Notes: generated by a model not told the origin, from the sequence alone. Counted from the stretch's first letter, positions 23,951 through 35,427 are shown. The stretch: 64,000 nucleotides of DNA from Byssochlamys sp. IMV 00236 (GCA_001931875.2 MSJH02000840.1:558001-622000); one strand, 5' to 3'. Translations and numbers: made by a program.

Positions 23951-25956
23951 ATGGGCGTGAAGAGGACACGCTCATCCAAAGAGTCGCTGGATGAGCCGCG
24001 ACCAACCAAGCGACGCGCCAGCGACGATGTCTCTGCGCAAGACGAGAACAATGGCGTCGAGAAAGATAATCGGTCTCCAAAGACGATCGTTAATGGAGAA
24101 CCCCAGACACCATCGCGCGTTGCCGCTTCGCCCGCCGACTCCGTCTCCGGTCGTCGCGAGTCGCACGCTGTCCCAACAGTCACCCGCAACCTTCTTGGTG
24201 GAGACTTGGTTCTCTCCAAATCCAACATTTGGACACTGGTTCATGATCCAGTAATTAATTCCTGCTATTTCCCTCCAATTTCTCTGTCGATGATACTAAC
24301 TATTTGGTTAGGCAACTCAGAGGATTCTAACCAGAGTGCCGGATTCGACTCTTAGCGAGATCCAGACTTCCGTTCGGATCGCGCAAGATGCGCAGAAGAC
24401 ATGGCGGACGACGTCTTTCTCAGAACGGAGATCCTTGCTCTACTCTCTCGTCCATATAATTCGAGCCAATTCTCAGAAAATTGTGAGTTTAGTCCGGCGG
24501 GCCGGTGTCTTGCATATCGACCACAAGCTTACCCGATTTCCAGGCATACTGTATATCTCTGGAAGAGGGGAAGACCATAGATGATGCCATGACGGAGGTA
24601 GTGCGGGCAACTGATATGATTGAGTCGGCCTGTGGTATTCCGAATACTTCCGGGCAGTATGTATCTCTCAAATCGACCGAGAGTCATACAATACATGAGC
24701 CTCTTGTGAGTTCTGATTTGTATCATTCCGAGTTGGAAAGAGATTGATGTCGAATGTAGGGAGTGTGCGTTGTCTGTACTCCATTCAACTTTCCATTTCT
24801 CATACCCCTTTGGTTCATCCCATACGCTCTTATTACGGGTAATGCGGTCATTCTCAAACCATCGGAAAGATGTCCATCGCCGGCAATGATGCTAGGAGAA
24901 TTTATATTGGAAGCGGGATTTCCTACAGGAATTGTCAACATTGTACACGGAAGTTCTGTAGCTGTCGAAAAGCTACTGGCCCAGCCTGCAGTCAGCGCGG
25001 TTTCTTTCGTCGGTTCTGAAGACGCTGCTGACCACGTCTACAAGATTGCAACGGCAACGCGGAAGCGGATACAAGCAGAATGCAGCGGTAAGAATCACGG
25101 AGTCATTTTGGAAGATGCGAATAAAGTCCAGACGCTCTACGCAGTGGCTGGCGGAGCTTTCGGGGCGGCCGGACAACGATGCATGGCCCTGAGTGCCATT
25201 GTCTTTGTTGGCTCGACTGCGGAATGGTTGCCAGAGCTGGTTGAAATCGCCAAATCACTCAAATTAGGGTGTGGTCTGGATAAAGGAACAGACATTGGCC
25301 CACTCATCAGCAAAGCTGCCAAGGAACGCGTCGAGGAGATCATTCAAAGTGCCGTCGATGAGGGCGCAGAGGTGATACTCGATGGCCGAAACCCAGAGGT
25401 CCCAGAATATCCTAACGGCAATTTTGTCGGACCAACGATTATTACCGGCGTCCAACGCTACATGCAATGTTACCAGCAGGAGATATTCGGGCCTGTGCTT
25501 GTTTGCCTTGAGGCGCAAGATCTCGACGAGGCAATCGAGATCGTGAATGAGAATCGCTGTAAGCTGAGACTGGTTCCTGTCTCGATGTTTGTAATGCTGA
25601 ACAGGGGTTTCTCTAGTTGGTAACGGATGTTCGATATTCACAACCAATCCAGTAAATGCGCAGTACTTCCAGCGCCACGTCAATGTTGGTCAAATAGGAA
25701 TAAATGTGCCCGTATTTGGTAAGTGGTAAGCCCCCTTGGGATCTTGACCAGAGCTCATGCGACATTTAGCCTCCAACGGACAATTGCCCCGGACGACAAA
25801 CAAAGACTCATTCATGGGAGGTATGTTGTAGTTTGGGTGCCTCCATTTGTTATTTTCATACTGAATTGTCTGACGTCGGCAGATCTCATCTCTCACTGTG
25901 ATGCGCCTTGGCAATTCTTCACAATGACCAAGACCGTGTCTTCATTGTGGCGCTGA
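23951..25956 (+). CDS. Methylmalonate-semialdehyde-dehydrogenase-like enzyme with an unusual basic N-terminal extension
   Basis: Seven exons, 23951-24250, 24312-24482, 24544-24705, 24760-25558, 25617-25718, 25770-25820 and 25883-25956, close in frame to 552 residues. From about residue 78 the protein matches CoA-acylating methylmalonate-semialdehyde dehydrogenase: a VHDPATQRIL start, TPFNFP, SGKNH in place of the usual ELGGK motif, nucleophile Cys352 in GAAGQRC, and a [13 protein letters not shown]-terminus. This family normally oxidises malonate or methylmalonate semialdehyde to acetyl- or propionyl-CoA in mitochondria. Residues 1-77 are odd. They start [11 protein letters not shown], contain [10 protein letters not shown], and are rich in Lys/Arg, Ser, Pro and Asp, more like a nuclear localisation region than a mitochondrial presequence. 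Exon 1 encodes both this extension and the first ALDH residues, so the fusion does not depend on a splice call. Confidence 0.88.
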
Positions 25957-26679
25957 AAATATACTAGAAAGAAATTTAGTTACGATATAAGTAGGCTTGA
26001 TTATGAACAGGAAAAAAGCACTTTCATGGATGCTATGCTAATCTGCATAATTATTGTTGGGTAACTAGCATTCAGTGTCGTTATATAGATTGTAAGAACT
26101 CGCCAGGTTGACCGAAGGCCAATGCCAACTTCTGGCCAATCAGGTGTGTTTATTATGTTGGCTAATAGGGGGCCAGACCAACAGCCCTGTATATGGGATG
26201 CCATGTGGAAAGACACTGACTGATTCCGATGACAGATGCTTCACGATCGATGCTAGATAACTACTTCTTCTAGAGCGGAGATGGCGACAAGTGGCTTGTG
26301 TTGCCGGCTCCGCTACGGCCAATGCGTCGAATTACGGGCATTGACGCCTCGCCGTTGACCTTCGATCTCTTATCGCGCCGATCGGACAGAACAAGCCAAG
26401 CCTCAAAGTGAAGGCTGCATCGCGCCGAGTTTCTCGAACAGGGGAAGCTCAAGTGCGGTGGCGCCCGGGGTTTATCTTTATCTATAAACTCGTTGATATT
26501 CTGACGGGGTATGAGTAAACGGCGTTATCAGCAAATGCGAGGTGTTCCGAACAGCACAGCGGGCACGAAGCAAGGGCTGGTAATTTAAACCTGATCGCCG
26601 TCGCCAACATGGTCGCCATGATCACCAATTCTTCCTGCTGTACGATCACGTAGGCTGTTGCTCTCGTTCCTCATTCGCG
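25957..26679 (+). promoter_or_regulatory. Promoter region of the APC permease with five HGATAR sites
   Basis: No gene is recognised. HGATAR sites lie at 26255-26260 and, on the reverse strand, at 26370-26375, 26472-26477, 26478-26483 (tandem) and 26525-26530, all within 430 bp of the permease ATG. A tandem pair close to the start is the arrangement often seen in AreA-dependent permease genes. This is inference. Confidence 0.4.
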
Positions 26680-28541
26680 ATGGGGACTCACAAAGAAGAT
26701 GCCTCTCTGGGACACGCGACCGGTGCCCAGGTCTTCTCTAGAACGACAGCAGAAGATGTTCGCCTCGAGCAGCTTGGTTACCAGCAAGGTAGGAGGAAAC
26801 AACACTTCACGTCTGGGGAGAAGATGTGTTGATAATGATCTTAGAGCTCAAGCGGTCCTTTGGTCTCCTGGGCATGATTGGCTTCAGTTTCAGTATTGTT
26901 ACTTCGTGCGTCTGACAATAGATCATCAACTCAAACCGACTCCGCTGACATTTATATAGTTGGACTGCGCTGGGTGGTGTCTTCACTGTCGGTGTCAATG
27001 CTGGAGGGCCGCCTGTGATGGTTTATGGTTGGATCGCCGTCTGTTTGGCAACTCTGGCCGTTGCTTTCCCCATGGCGGAGATGTGTTCGATGTGGCCGGT
27101 CGCAGGGGGTCAATATTCCTGGGTAGCAATCTTGGCTCCTCCAAGAGTTGCACGAGGGTTCTCGTACGTTGCTGGCTGGTTTATGTTGACTGGTATGTAT
27201 ATTGTTACCTCTATCGATTTCCAACAGATCGGGTGCTGATGATTCTTCAGGTGTTCTCGCAATGGGAGCAACGAATAACTTCGTGGCGGCCAACTTTGTT
27301 CTTGGCCAAGCAAACCTAGTGTTCCCTCAATTTACCATCGAACGCTGGCACACAGTCCTCGTGGCATATTTGATCGCTTTCATGGCTGCGGCTGTCAATA
27401 TCTGGGGCCCGCATCTTCTCAACCGCATCTCCCGATTTATCCTAATCTGGAACGTCGGTTCCTTTGTAATCGTGATGATAACGATTCTGGCTACCAACGA
27501 CCACAAACAGCCTGCTTCCTTTGTGTTCCAGGAGTTCCAGAACTTCACAGGCTGGGGCTCTGGCATGGCGGCCATGGTAGGTATTCTTCAATCCTGCTTC
27601 GGCATGTGCTGCTACGATGCCCCTGCACACATGACAGAGGAGATGAAGAACGCATCCAAAGAAGCGCCCAAGGCCATTATCCTGTCCGTGCTTCTGGGGG
27701 CTGTCACTGGGTTTGGTTTCCTCCTCACTCTGTGCTTCTGCATCGGGGACATCAATGAAACCGCGGACACGAGTACTGGTGTGCCTGTTATTCAGATATT
27801 GTTTGACTCCACTCAAAGCAAGGTCGGGGCCTGCTTTCTTGCCAGCATGATAAACGTCATCGTCATTTTCGCCTCGAATAGTCTCCTGGCTGAAGGCTCT
27901 CGCTCAGTCTTCGCCTTCGCTCGTGACCATGGTCTTCCTTTCTCGCGATTCTTTTCCAAAGTAAACGACAAGCGGGGTGCACCAATCAACGCTATTCTTC
28001 TCAGCTTGGGAGTTCAGATGGCTCTGAATGCTATCTACTTTGGGACTCTGACGGGTTTTGAGACCGTCATCTCGATTGCCACCGAAGGATTCTGTATGCC
28101 TATACCTATTACATCCTTATCTAGACTAGACACCTGGCTAACCGACTATCAACAACAGATCTTTCCTATGCGATGCCTCTATTCTCCCGCATCTTGGCCT
28201 ATTTCACCGGCCATGTTACCGCTATGCAGGGCCCCTGGGCATTGTCACCTTCCATCTCCCTGGGTGTTAGTACCATCGGCCTTATCTTCCTCCTCTTCGC
28301 TGCGACAATCAGCAACTTTCCCTCAAGCTCTCCTGTCGACAAGGAGAACATGAACTACACATCTGCTGCTATCGGAGTCATTGGACTGATTAGTACCGTG
28401 ACCTGGTTGACGACGGGCAGGAAGCATTTTACCGGTCCTGGAGATGTCAAAGACCTCAAAGGCTACGAGAAGCATGAAGCTGTCATTCCGCCGGAGAGCG
28501 AAGAACTCAAAGCTGATCCAAAGGTCGATGTGAAGAGTTGA
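26680..28541 (+). CDS. APC-superfamily permease (choline / GABA permease type)
   Basis: Five exons, 26680-26788, 26845-26905, 26960-27192, 27251-28093 and 28159-28541, close in frame to 542 residues with about twelve hydrophobic helices. The segment KRSFGLLGMIGFSFSI, followed by TSWTALGG, is the helix-1 signature of the fungal Hnm1/Uga4/Bio5-like group. PVAGGQYSWVAILAP, GILQSCFGMCCYDAPAHM and GFYLSYAMPL further support it. Known members import choline, GABA, other amines or biotin precursors across the plasma membrane. It ends convergently, about 310 bp from an aldehyde dehydrogenase gene. Amine import followed by aldehyde oxidation would be a sensible pathway, but the substrate is not established. 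Confidence 0.9.
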
Positions 28542-28853
28542 TCATGTAATAAATCCTGGATAGTTATAAAAATGACGAGGAGACGGTTTAGTTGTCCTCT
28601 GTATATTCTCTACGCGTTTGGGTCGTGGTGCTATAAATGAACTTTTCTTTTGTCTTTTAGTGAATGAAGGGCGATCACGGCATGCTGCAGATTCCGTCAC
28701 TGAAATTCATATGGTACAGTCCCCAATAGTACGACCTCGGTGATGGACGGGAAATACTAGTAGTATCAAGCCCTGGTCCAATCAAAGTAGTTAAAAACAC
28801 TACACCCCAAAGGAGAAGTGAAACCGCAACCACGATCGCGACAGCGGACTCGA
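28542..28853. other. Convergent intergenic region (permease / aldehyde dehydrogenase)
   Basis: About 310 bp between two convergent stop codons. It holds presumed 3' UTRs. I see nothing else. Confidence 0.5.
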
Positions 28854-30564
28854 TTAGATTTCATCCTCAGGAGGAGGCGGCTTGCAGCTAGAAATAACAC
28901 GGGTTAGTGACTGTACCAAAGCCATGAGGCGCTTATGAATCCCTGGACTGATCACACTTACTCGATCAAGATAGTCTTCGGCTCTAGGTACTCCATGAGT
29001 CCATTCTTTCCAGACTCTCGTCCGAATCCGCTCTGCTTGAAGCCCCCGAATGGAGTGCTCATGGTGGGCATTGTGCCGCTATTAATGCTCACAGTGCCGG
29101 CTTTGAGCTCAGAGCTGATACGCATGGCACGCACGATGTCTTTGGTGAAGACGCTCGCTGGAGGTTAGGAGACTAATTGTTAGTGTGTTGTTTCTTTGAG
29201 AAAACATAGCAGTATATTGATGCAGTCAGATCATTCTTACCTGAAAGTCCATACATGGTATCATTCGCCATCTCGACGACCTCTTCTTCATCCTTGAAGG
29301 TGCGAACCACAAGAACCGGACCGAATATCTCATCACGATACACGCAGCTATCCGTAGGCGGATTGAGAAGGATAGCCGGCTCGACGAACCAGCCTTTGTC
29401 GCCTTTCCTGACTCCTCCACACAACAGCTGCGCGCCCTCCTTCTGCCCCTCTGCAATGTAGTACATCACTTTATCATAGTGTCTCTTATCGACGAGCGGT
29501 CCAAGCAAAGTGTTCGGTTCCATAGGATCACCCATGATGGTAGTGAAGGCCTTGAAACAGTCCACGAGACCCCTGATGAATCCATCTGCGATGTCTTCAT
29601 GGACGAAAAGTCTCGATCCAGAGACGCAGGCTTGTCCCGTATTGAGAAGGAATCCATAAGAGTTATGATGCAAGGCGTTGCCGAAATCCGCATCTTCGAA
29701 GACAATAGATGGATTCTTCCCTCCCAGTTCGAGAGTCACGCGCTTCATATTGCTGTGCGTGGCAGCCACATGGATCCTTTTACCATTTCCGTGGCTTCCA
29801 GTGAAGCTGACCTTCGTGATGCACTTGTGTTGTGCCAGGAGGAAGCCGGTCCATTCTCCGCCGCTGACGATGTTGATAACACCAGGTGGGAAACCTGCTT
29901 GTTTGATGAGATCGCCCATGGCAAGCGCCCCAAGGGGGGAGCGCTCTGAAGCCTTGAATATGATAGTATTCCCGGCAGCCACGGCAGGCGCAATCTTCCA
30001 TGCAGCATAGAGGAAGGTTGCGTTCCACGATGCCACAGCAGCGCAGACACCCATCGGTTCATACGTGACAAGCTTGTAGAAACCTTCACCGTCATCGTCG
30101 GGATAGTATTCTCCTCCCAATTTGGTGCACCAGCCCGCATAGTACCGGAACCATTCGGCCACTTTGGTACGAATGAGCTCACGGGCAGCAATAAACGGCA
30201 TGCCCATAGCCATGGTTTCAAGCTTAGCCAGACGCTCGCAGTTCGCTTCCAGGAGGTCGGCCAGCTTCAAGAGACATTTGGCGCGTCGGGCACCGGTCCA
30301 AGTCTTCCAGATCTCGAAGGCATCGCTGGCCGCGTCCACTGCGTCGTTGACGTCCTCTGGGCCGCAGATCTGAACGTCTCCGGTAACGAGGGTTTCGTCC
30401 GTTGGGTTGTAGATCTTGAGCTTGTCATGGTACTTGGTGGTGACATACTGATAATGCTTGTTAGTTTGGGAGTATTTCGAGATGCATGCATATAGCTATG
30501 GGCTTCGAACCTTGTTGTTTATGAACGGCTGGGTGCGCATGGTCGAGACGGTGTCTCCGTTCAT
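28854..30564 (-). CDS. NAD(P)+-dependent aldehyde dehydrogenase
   Basis: Four exons, 30511-30564, 29241-30447, 28962-29157 and 28854-28887, close in frame to 496 residues, the standard ALDH length. Start: ATG at 30564 in an AAAATG context. An upstream in-frame frame exists, but it begins with a stretch that looks like leader containing a possible 5' intron (GTGTGT..AAG). Catalytic features are present: Asn in SWNATFL, FTGS in the cofactor loop, LELGGK with the general-base Glu, nucleophile Cys in NTGQACVSGSR, EIFGPV, and the closing FGGFKQSGFGRE. It resembles broad-specificity or betaine/amino-aldehyde-type ALDHs. The proline-rich acidic tail ends in PPPPEDEI. It sits next to the choline/GABA-type permease, consistent with amine catabolism. 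Confidence 0.92.
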
Positions 30565-31276
30565 TTTGGCGTCTTGCAGGTGGACTACCTCTTGAGAGCC
30601 AAGGAAACGGATCGTCAGCTTTGAACAAGAAGTTAAATATTGAGCGTGTTCTTCTTCAGTTACCGCAAGCTGACACACCTTTCCTTGATGCCAGTGGGCG
30701 TTCCTCTCGGATGCGAAATCTTGGGTGGTTACCAAATTCTAGGGTGCAGCAGCAAGTGAGTCGAGAAAAGAACAGGCGTCCTTAAAGGCGCAGAAACAAT
30801 GACTGACTCTGGGTTATTGTTTGTTTATTTCCAGGCAGGCTTCAATGAACAGCAAGTAGTGAATGGACGACCATCAAATCTTCCTTTCACTTTGGAGCTA
30901 GCCATCATCTTTGTTAGATTTGTTGTGTTCCTCCGACCAAGTCACTTCCTCTGGATCGTAAAGGGAAGTGATCCCGTTCAAAAGTCATTTTGCATTGTTG
31001 GTTACTGATGAACTCTCAGAAAAGAATGCTTTGATATATTGTTTTAAGACGGGTATAACAATTCCATTGTTTGTACGAGTTATCATTGTGAAGGAATAAT
31101 GCCATATCCGACTTTTCCAGTCCTTGAAACTTTTTTGTCTTGTTCGATCCAAGGATTTGGTACCAGCACCATGTGTTCCAGCTTTGGCTTCTTCCATCTC
31201 CATGGTTGCAAGACAGATCGAGCCAACATATCGCCACAAATCTCACAGGCCAGATAGCCTTTCAGTCACTTCTAAT
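30565..31276. other. Aldehyde dehydrogenase leader and promoter region
   Basis: The stretch up to about 30740 is probably 5' leader of the dehydrogenase, with a candidate leader intron at roughly 30620-30695. The remainder holds its promoter and the 3' flank of the KP4-like gene. No gene is recognised. Confidence 0.45.
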
Positions 31277-31657
31277 CTACTTCTGAGACACATAGTTCAC
31301 AGTAAGTTCCCCCTCAGCAACATTGTTATCCTGGAATGGGTTGCTGCCGCACTTCTGGCAACCGTGATTGATAAGTCCCTGAAGGAGCGTCTTGGCTTGA
31401 GCGGCAGAGATCTGCTTGTCCGTGTTCTGCGTAAACGCACAGAGTCCAGAAACGACGCCCGGATCACCACAGCAGGCGATGTGTTGGCCTGGATTGTATA
31501 AGTTTCCGTCCGGCAGCTGCTCGACTGCAGAATAGATCGTGCTCAGAGAACACAGGGTGCCGCCGCAGTTGCTGCTGCCTCTGCAGTTGATGCCTAGAGC
31601 TTCTGAGGCAGAGGAGATGCCGAGGGTAATGAGGGCGAGGTTGAGGATATAATGCAT
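31277..31657 (-). CDS. Small secreted cysteine-rich protein with a KP4 killer-toxin-like domain
   Basis: A single exon encodes 126 residues. I chose the ATG at 31657; a slightly longer frame begins with TTG. The first ~22 residues form a signal peptide. The mature part has eight cysteines in the spacing of the fungal KP4-like superfamily, with a conserved GINC start, an IACC pair, a CAF-Q segment, an HGC-x2-CGS motif and a closing NYV strand. The founding member is the virally encoded KP4 toxin of Ustilago, which blocks Ca2+ channels; ascomycete genomes carry chromosomal homologues whose role is antagonism or development. The gene appears intact, but no activity is implied. It lies in an accessory stretch between the dehydrogenase and MgtC genes. 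Confidence 0.85.
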   Translation of the reverse strand: MHYILNLALITLGISSASEALGINCRGSSNCGGTLCSLSTIYSAVEQLPDGNLYNPGQHIACCGDPGVVSGLCAFTQNTDKQISAAQAKTLLQGLINHGCQKCGSNPFQDNNVAEGELTVNYVSQK

Positions 31658-32427
31658 GATGGACAATTGGTTTGGTTTTGTAATATGTGGTATGTCTCTT
31701 GTATGCTGGAGGAATGTTTGAGAGGATTAGGATGGGAAGTTATATTTTCAATGGGAATATGGGCCATATTTATATCTTTTCGGCTCAGCTCTGTCTCGCA
31801 TGAGGTTATATTGTTGTTCCCTAATTGGGAAAGTCTTGAAGTCCTGTTTTACATGAAAGGAAAGCCAGAGTCCCAATACTACTCTGACAGAGACGACTGC
31901 ATCTAGCACTCCGTAAGCTGACAGCGCTAATCCATCCTCGCGGGATTTGAATGTCTTTACCACATTGTTTTAGTCCGAATAGATCAGTCACCAGCAGATC
32001 CCACAAAGTTGTACGAACGTAGAGCCAGTCATATCGACACGCGCTAGCCCAGTCTCCTTTGTCATACGGGCACCAATACATACAATCGTCGATGTTACAC
32101 AAACAACCAGCCATAAACAGCCAGGCCTGCACTCTTGAACTTTGACTGCCTACTTTGGCTACGGCGAGATCCCCAGACTCAGCTATAACCTTAAAACCTT
32201 GTAAGAACTACTGCGGGCGCAGAAGGGATTACTTAACGTGAGTGAGACGATGGATTGTTTGGTTCGTCACATGAGCCTTGTGAACCTATGAGTAGATGAA
32301 GGATATTCCACATTGGGACACTGGTCTAGTTTAAAACTTCCTAATAGTACCTGTTTCCGGTAAGATGCCCTTTTCTGCATCATCTAAATCGAATAATATG
32401 GTATCCCTTGGTCCAATTAGGATCCTC
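31658..32427. other. Promoter region of the KP4-like gene
   Basis: This lies between the KP4-like gene and the 3' end of the MgtC gene, both on the minus strand. Short frames on both strands have no recognisable content. Confidence 0.5.
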
Positions 32428-33279
32428 CTATACCTCATCTCCTGTATCTCCCTCGATCCACACACCAACAACAGAGTTTAGCTGCGATAGCCCAACTATA
32501 AGCTCATTTGGCGATTCATGTCCTCTAACCACGATGTGCAGATCGAAAATTCGACTGTAATACCCCTGACTCTCCATTGGCGGCGGCAACGGCGAGACTC
32601 CAGGCATGTTAGCCGTCGACTGTCTCGTTGCTGGTCTCTCCAATCTCTCCATCGTGCCCACGACTGGACTGTGTATAGATGACATTACCACCTCTTCGAT
32701 CCTCCTAACCTGGACCGACTCCGCGCCGGCTTTCAACACTCCCTCCAGAATCGGCTCCAAGCCCATCTCTGATCGACGATACCGCACCGTGATACACGAC
32801 TCGACCAATGCATTCCGCTTCCTCACCCTCTCGATCGAGTACCATACCAACGGGTAAGCTAACACCGTCACAAAATACAACCCAGTTGTGATGGCTGCCA
32901 GTATAGGCAGTCCTGCACCACACGCCGATCCGATCGCGGCACTCAACCACACCGCCGCCGCCGTCGTGAGGCCCCTCACATCCGAAGCTTGCTTGAATAT
33001 GATCCCTCCACCGATAAATCCGACCCCAGAGACGATCTGAGCTGCTATTCGCGACGGGTCAAGCACAATCATGTATCGGGCCAAAATGTCCGTGAAGCCG
33101 TATTTGGACATGAGCATGAAGAGAGCGGACCCCATTCCGACGAGCGTGTTGGTGCGTAGTCCAGCGGCTTTTTGTCGCAGTTGGCGCTCGATTCCGATCA
33201 GCGATGTCAGTCCGACGGCCAGAAGGAGTTGGCAGATTTGAGGCCATTGCTGGCCTTCATGTTCGCTGAATAGGGCCAT
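32428..33279 (-). CDS. MgtC/SapB family membrane protein
   Basis: An intronless frame encodes 283 residues. The N-terminal half is a clear MgtC domain: GLTSLIGIERQLRQKAAGLR, TNTLVGMGSALFML, IVSGVGFIGGG with FKQ, RGLTTAAAVWLSAAIGSACG, then further helices, for about five membrane segments. The C-terminal ~130 residues are soluble and match the position of the ACT-like tail of longer bacterial MgtC proteins, with a Pro/Ser-rich insert. In bacteria MgtC supports growth at low Mg2+ and modulates the F1Fo ATPase. Fungal homologues, described in Aspergillus fumigatus, are thought to derive from bacteria by transfer. The lack of introns among intron-rich neighbours fits that origin. A CorA-like gene lies 2.1 kb away. 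Confidence 0.93.
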   Translation of the reverse strand: MALFSEHEGQQWPQICQLLLAVGLTSLIGIERQLRQKAAGLRTNTLVGMGSALFMLMSKYGFTDILARYMIVLDPSRIAAQIVSGVGFIGGGIIFKQASDVRGLTTAAAVWLSAAIGSACGAGLPILAAITTGLYFVTVLAYPLVWYSIERVRKRNALVESCITVRYRRSEMGLEPILEGVLKAGAESVQVRRIEEVVMSSIHSPVVGTMERLERPATRQSTANMPGVSPLPPPMESQGYYSRIFDLHIVVRGHESPNELIVGLSQLNSVVGVWIEGDTGDEV

Positions 33280-35427
33280 TGGAGACTATTGGTCTTCGGT
33301 TGGAGGTGGCATCCGGTTATTGAATATTGGAAAGGGTGTTCGTCAGTGCACCAGTAATCACCCAGTGTAGGTTATGGTTGGCAATTAACGAGTGGACTTT
33401 TACTTTTTCATCAAAGTTTAAAGTAGAATGCTTGATCTGAATCTTTTCTTTTTGGCACAAAACACAAAATCCTCAAGGTGGAAGAGATCCTAATCAATAT
33501 TCTCGGGTATATGGATCCTATCGGTTCAGTTCCGACGTTATGACGCAAGATATTGTGGAGCCCAGATAATGGAATACTGCTTTAGGACTTCTCTACGGAG
33601 TGCTAGTTAGTTAGTAGTTCGATTCAAATTGATAGTGGACCACATACAGCTGGAATAGCGGTGTGGTTATCTTTGAATTGATTCTATGTCTGCCTGATCT
33701 AGTAAGATTCGGATTCAAAATAGCATTCATTTAACCATGGAGCCTGGCGGATACCTACCTAGGTACCTACCTATGTACCGTACCTTTGGAACCTTATCGC
33801 CTGTCTCCTTCCTGTTTGGGCATAGCCCACCGCACAGCTAGATGCTCCTCTCTTAAAGAATCAAGCATCTTCATCATGTTCAGTCCAGTAGCCTGAGATA
33901 ATACAGTGCAACTACACGCTGTACGGGCTATGCTTAGCTCGCAAGTCCCGCAAGTTTACTTAAAAACAGCCAACAGTGAAGTCTAGGAATAGCGTAAAAT
34001 TGTCTTATCAAGCTTCAATGTATAGTTACCATATGGCATTGAATCCTAGCGGGTCTCTGTCTAGTTCTACCTATTGGATACCCACAGCTGATCTTAGTTT
34101 AAACCTGTTCAATGCTTCGATCTTCTCGCAAGCTGAAACGATTTACATAGTTCATGTGTGGACCTCGCCAAGGCAAAGGCGTGGGAGAGCCCCATCGAAG
34201 GTTCCCTACCGAGCTGAACCTCAGAAAGCTGAGAATAAGCTCGATAAGCATTTGTAATAACTAGCATAATGCTCTATTTTTAGGTGCTCTATGACCAAAG
34301 TGATCAGTTGAATATAAATACCGGAGGGTTTGCATTTAGTTTATCATGACTACAGACTCACATCGCTTCTAGGTGGCATGGAATCAAAAAAGGATGGACA
34401 AGACACCTATCAGTGTTGAGTGAAGACGCTCGTTTACAAACAGTACAGAAGGTATCCATTGCCATACACTTGCCATCGCGCCCGATGGCCGTCTTTAGAA
34501 TGTCAGAATCTGTAGATTTTTTGGTAGTATATCGTTTATCAACTAAGTATCCTGTCTTTCGGAGGTTACCAGCACGATAGAAAATGGGACTGGCCAGCAA
34601 TAATAATTAATATACAGTAGTAGTCACAGGGCGTCCCGAATCTTTCTGGATTTATGCATAATCGGCATTGCGGGGCAAGAACTTAAAGTATGGATAAGCC
34701 TTTTATAAAATTAACTTGGGTGAAAGCTTAGTTAAAGTTGTAAGCAAATATACGCACAATATCGGATATTTCAGACAATATATGGCAGTAAATCTTCTAT
34801 AGACTAATTGTCACAAGTAGACCACCGAGTGGAATCAGAAATACTTCTATAGTTTCAGAGGAGTTTGTAACTCATGATAATACTGTGATTAAAATAGACG
34901 AATAGCTTATCTCATTGCTCATACAATAGACTAATCCTTTTATAATAGAATACCTTCGCAAGTTGAACCTGCCATATGCTTGGATTCTTTGGCGATCGCA
35001 AGCTGTTTATCCCCATGGGTAGAGCTTATGGCAATGAGAATTCCCCTTGTGGATTGTTTTGCTGGCCTATATCTTAAAGAACCTGCTGCAAACAGCTGGT
35101 ATGACAAATCACCTGGGCGTACGCTTTGTGAGCTGGCATATTCCTGAGATCTGCAAGAGTGTGGGGGCAAAACTTATACACGACCCCCTCTGATAAGAGG
35201 CTGATGATCGTGGGGGCTGAAAATGTGGAGGATAGGATCCAATGAAAGAAATAAACCCAACTCCTTTACTTAATGCCTAATTTTAAGAAAGCTAATCAAT
35301 TCGTTATTTCGTCCGATGATTGAAGATCTCTGGTAAATCTGCTCAGTTAGTCTTAGTTTTACCTGTAAACGCCAGCAAGAAGCCAGTGGGCAATTTGGAT
35401 CCAGCACAAGGTTTTCATGATCGCATA
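33280..35427. other. AT-rich gene-free region between the MgtC and CorA-like genes
   Basis: No intact gene is recognised. The part from about 33840 to 35300 is AT-rich with many stops and scattered protein-like fragments, for example near 34150-34250 (+) and 34940-35170, that look like decayed coding or transposon sequence but match no family I know. Part of it may once have encoded the missing N-terminus of the CorA-like protein. A TACCTACCTAGGTA element is at 33752-33765. Confidence 0.45.
33752..33765. repeat. TACCTACCTAGGTA element, copy 2
   Basis: This is identical to the 14-mer at 21473-21486. Here it extends into further ACCT/GTACC units to about 33785, so a local tetranucleotide expansion is likely. 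Confidence 0.6.

Noticed and set aside
28094..28158. Continuous reading of the APC permease through 28094-28353
   Set aside because: Reading through gives a non-family tail; splicing 28093 to 28159 restores the conserved YLSYAMPL helix.
29479..29949. 156-codon forward frame inside the aldehyde dehydrogenase gene
   Set aside because: Antisense shadow of conserved ALDH motifs.
33605..33650. tRNA-like GTTCGATTC box
   Set aside because: No matching A box, acceptor stem or anticodon arm could be folded around it.
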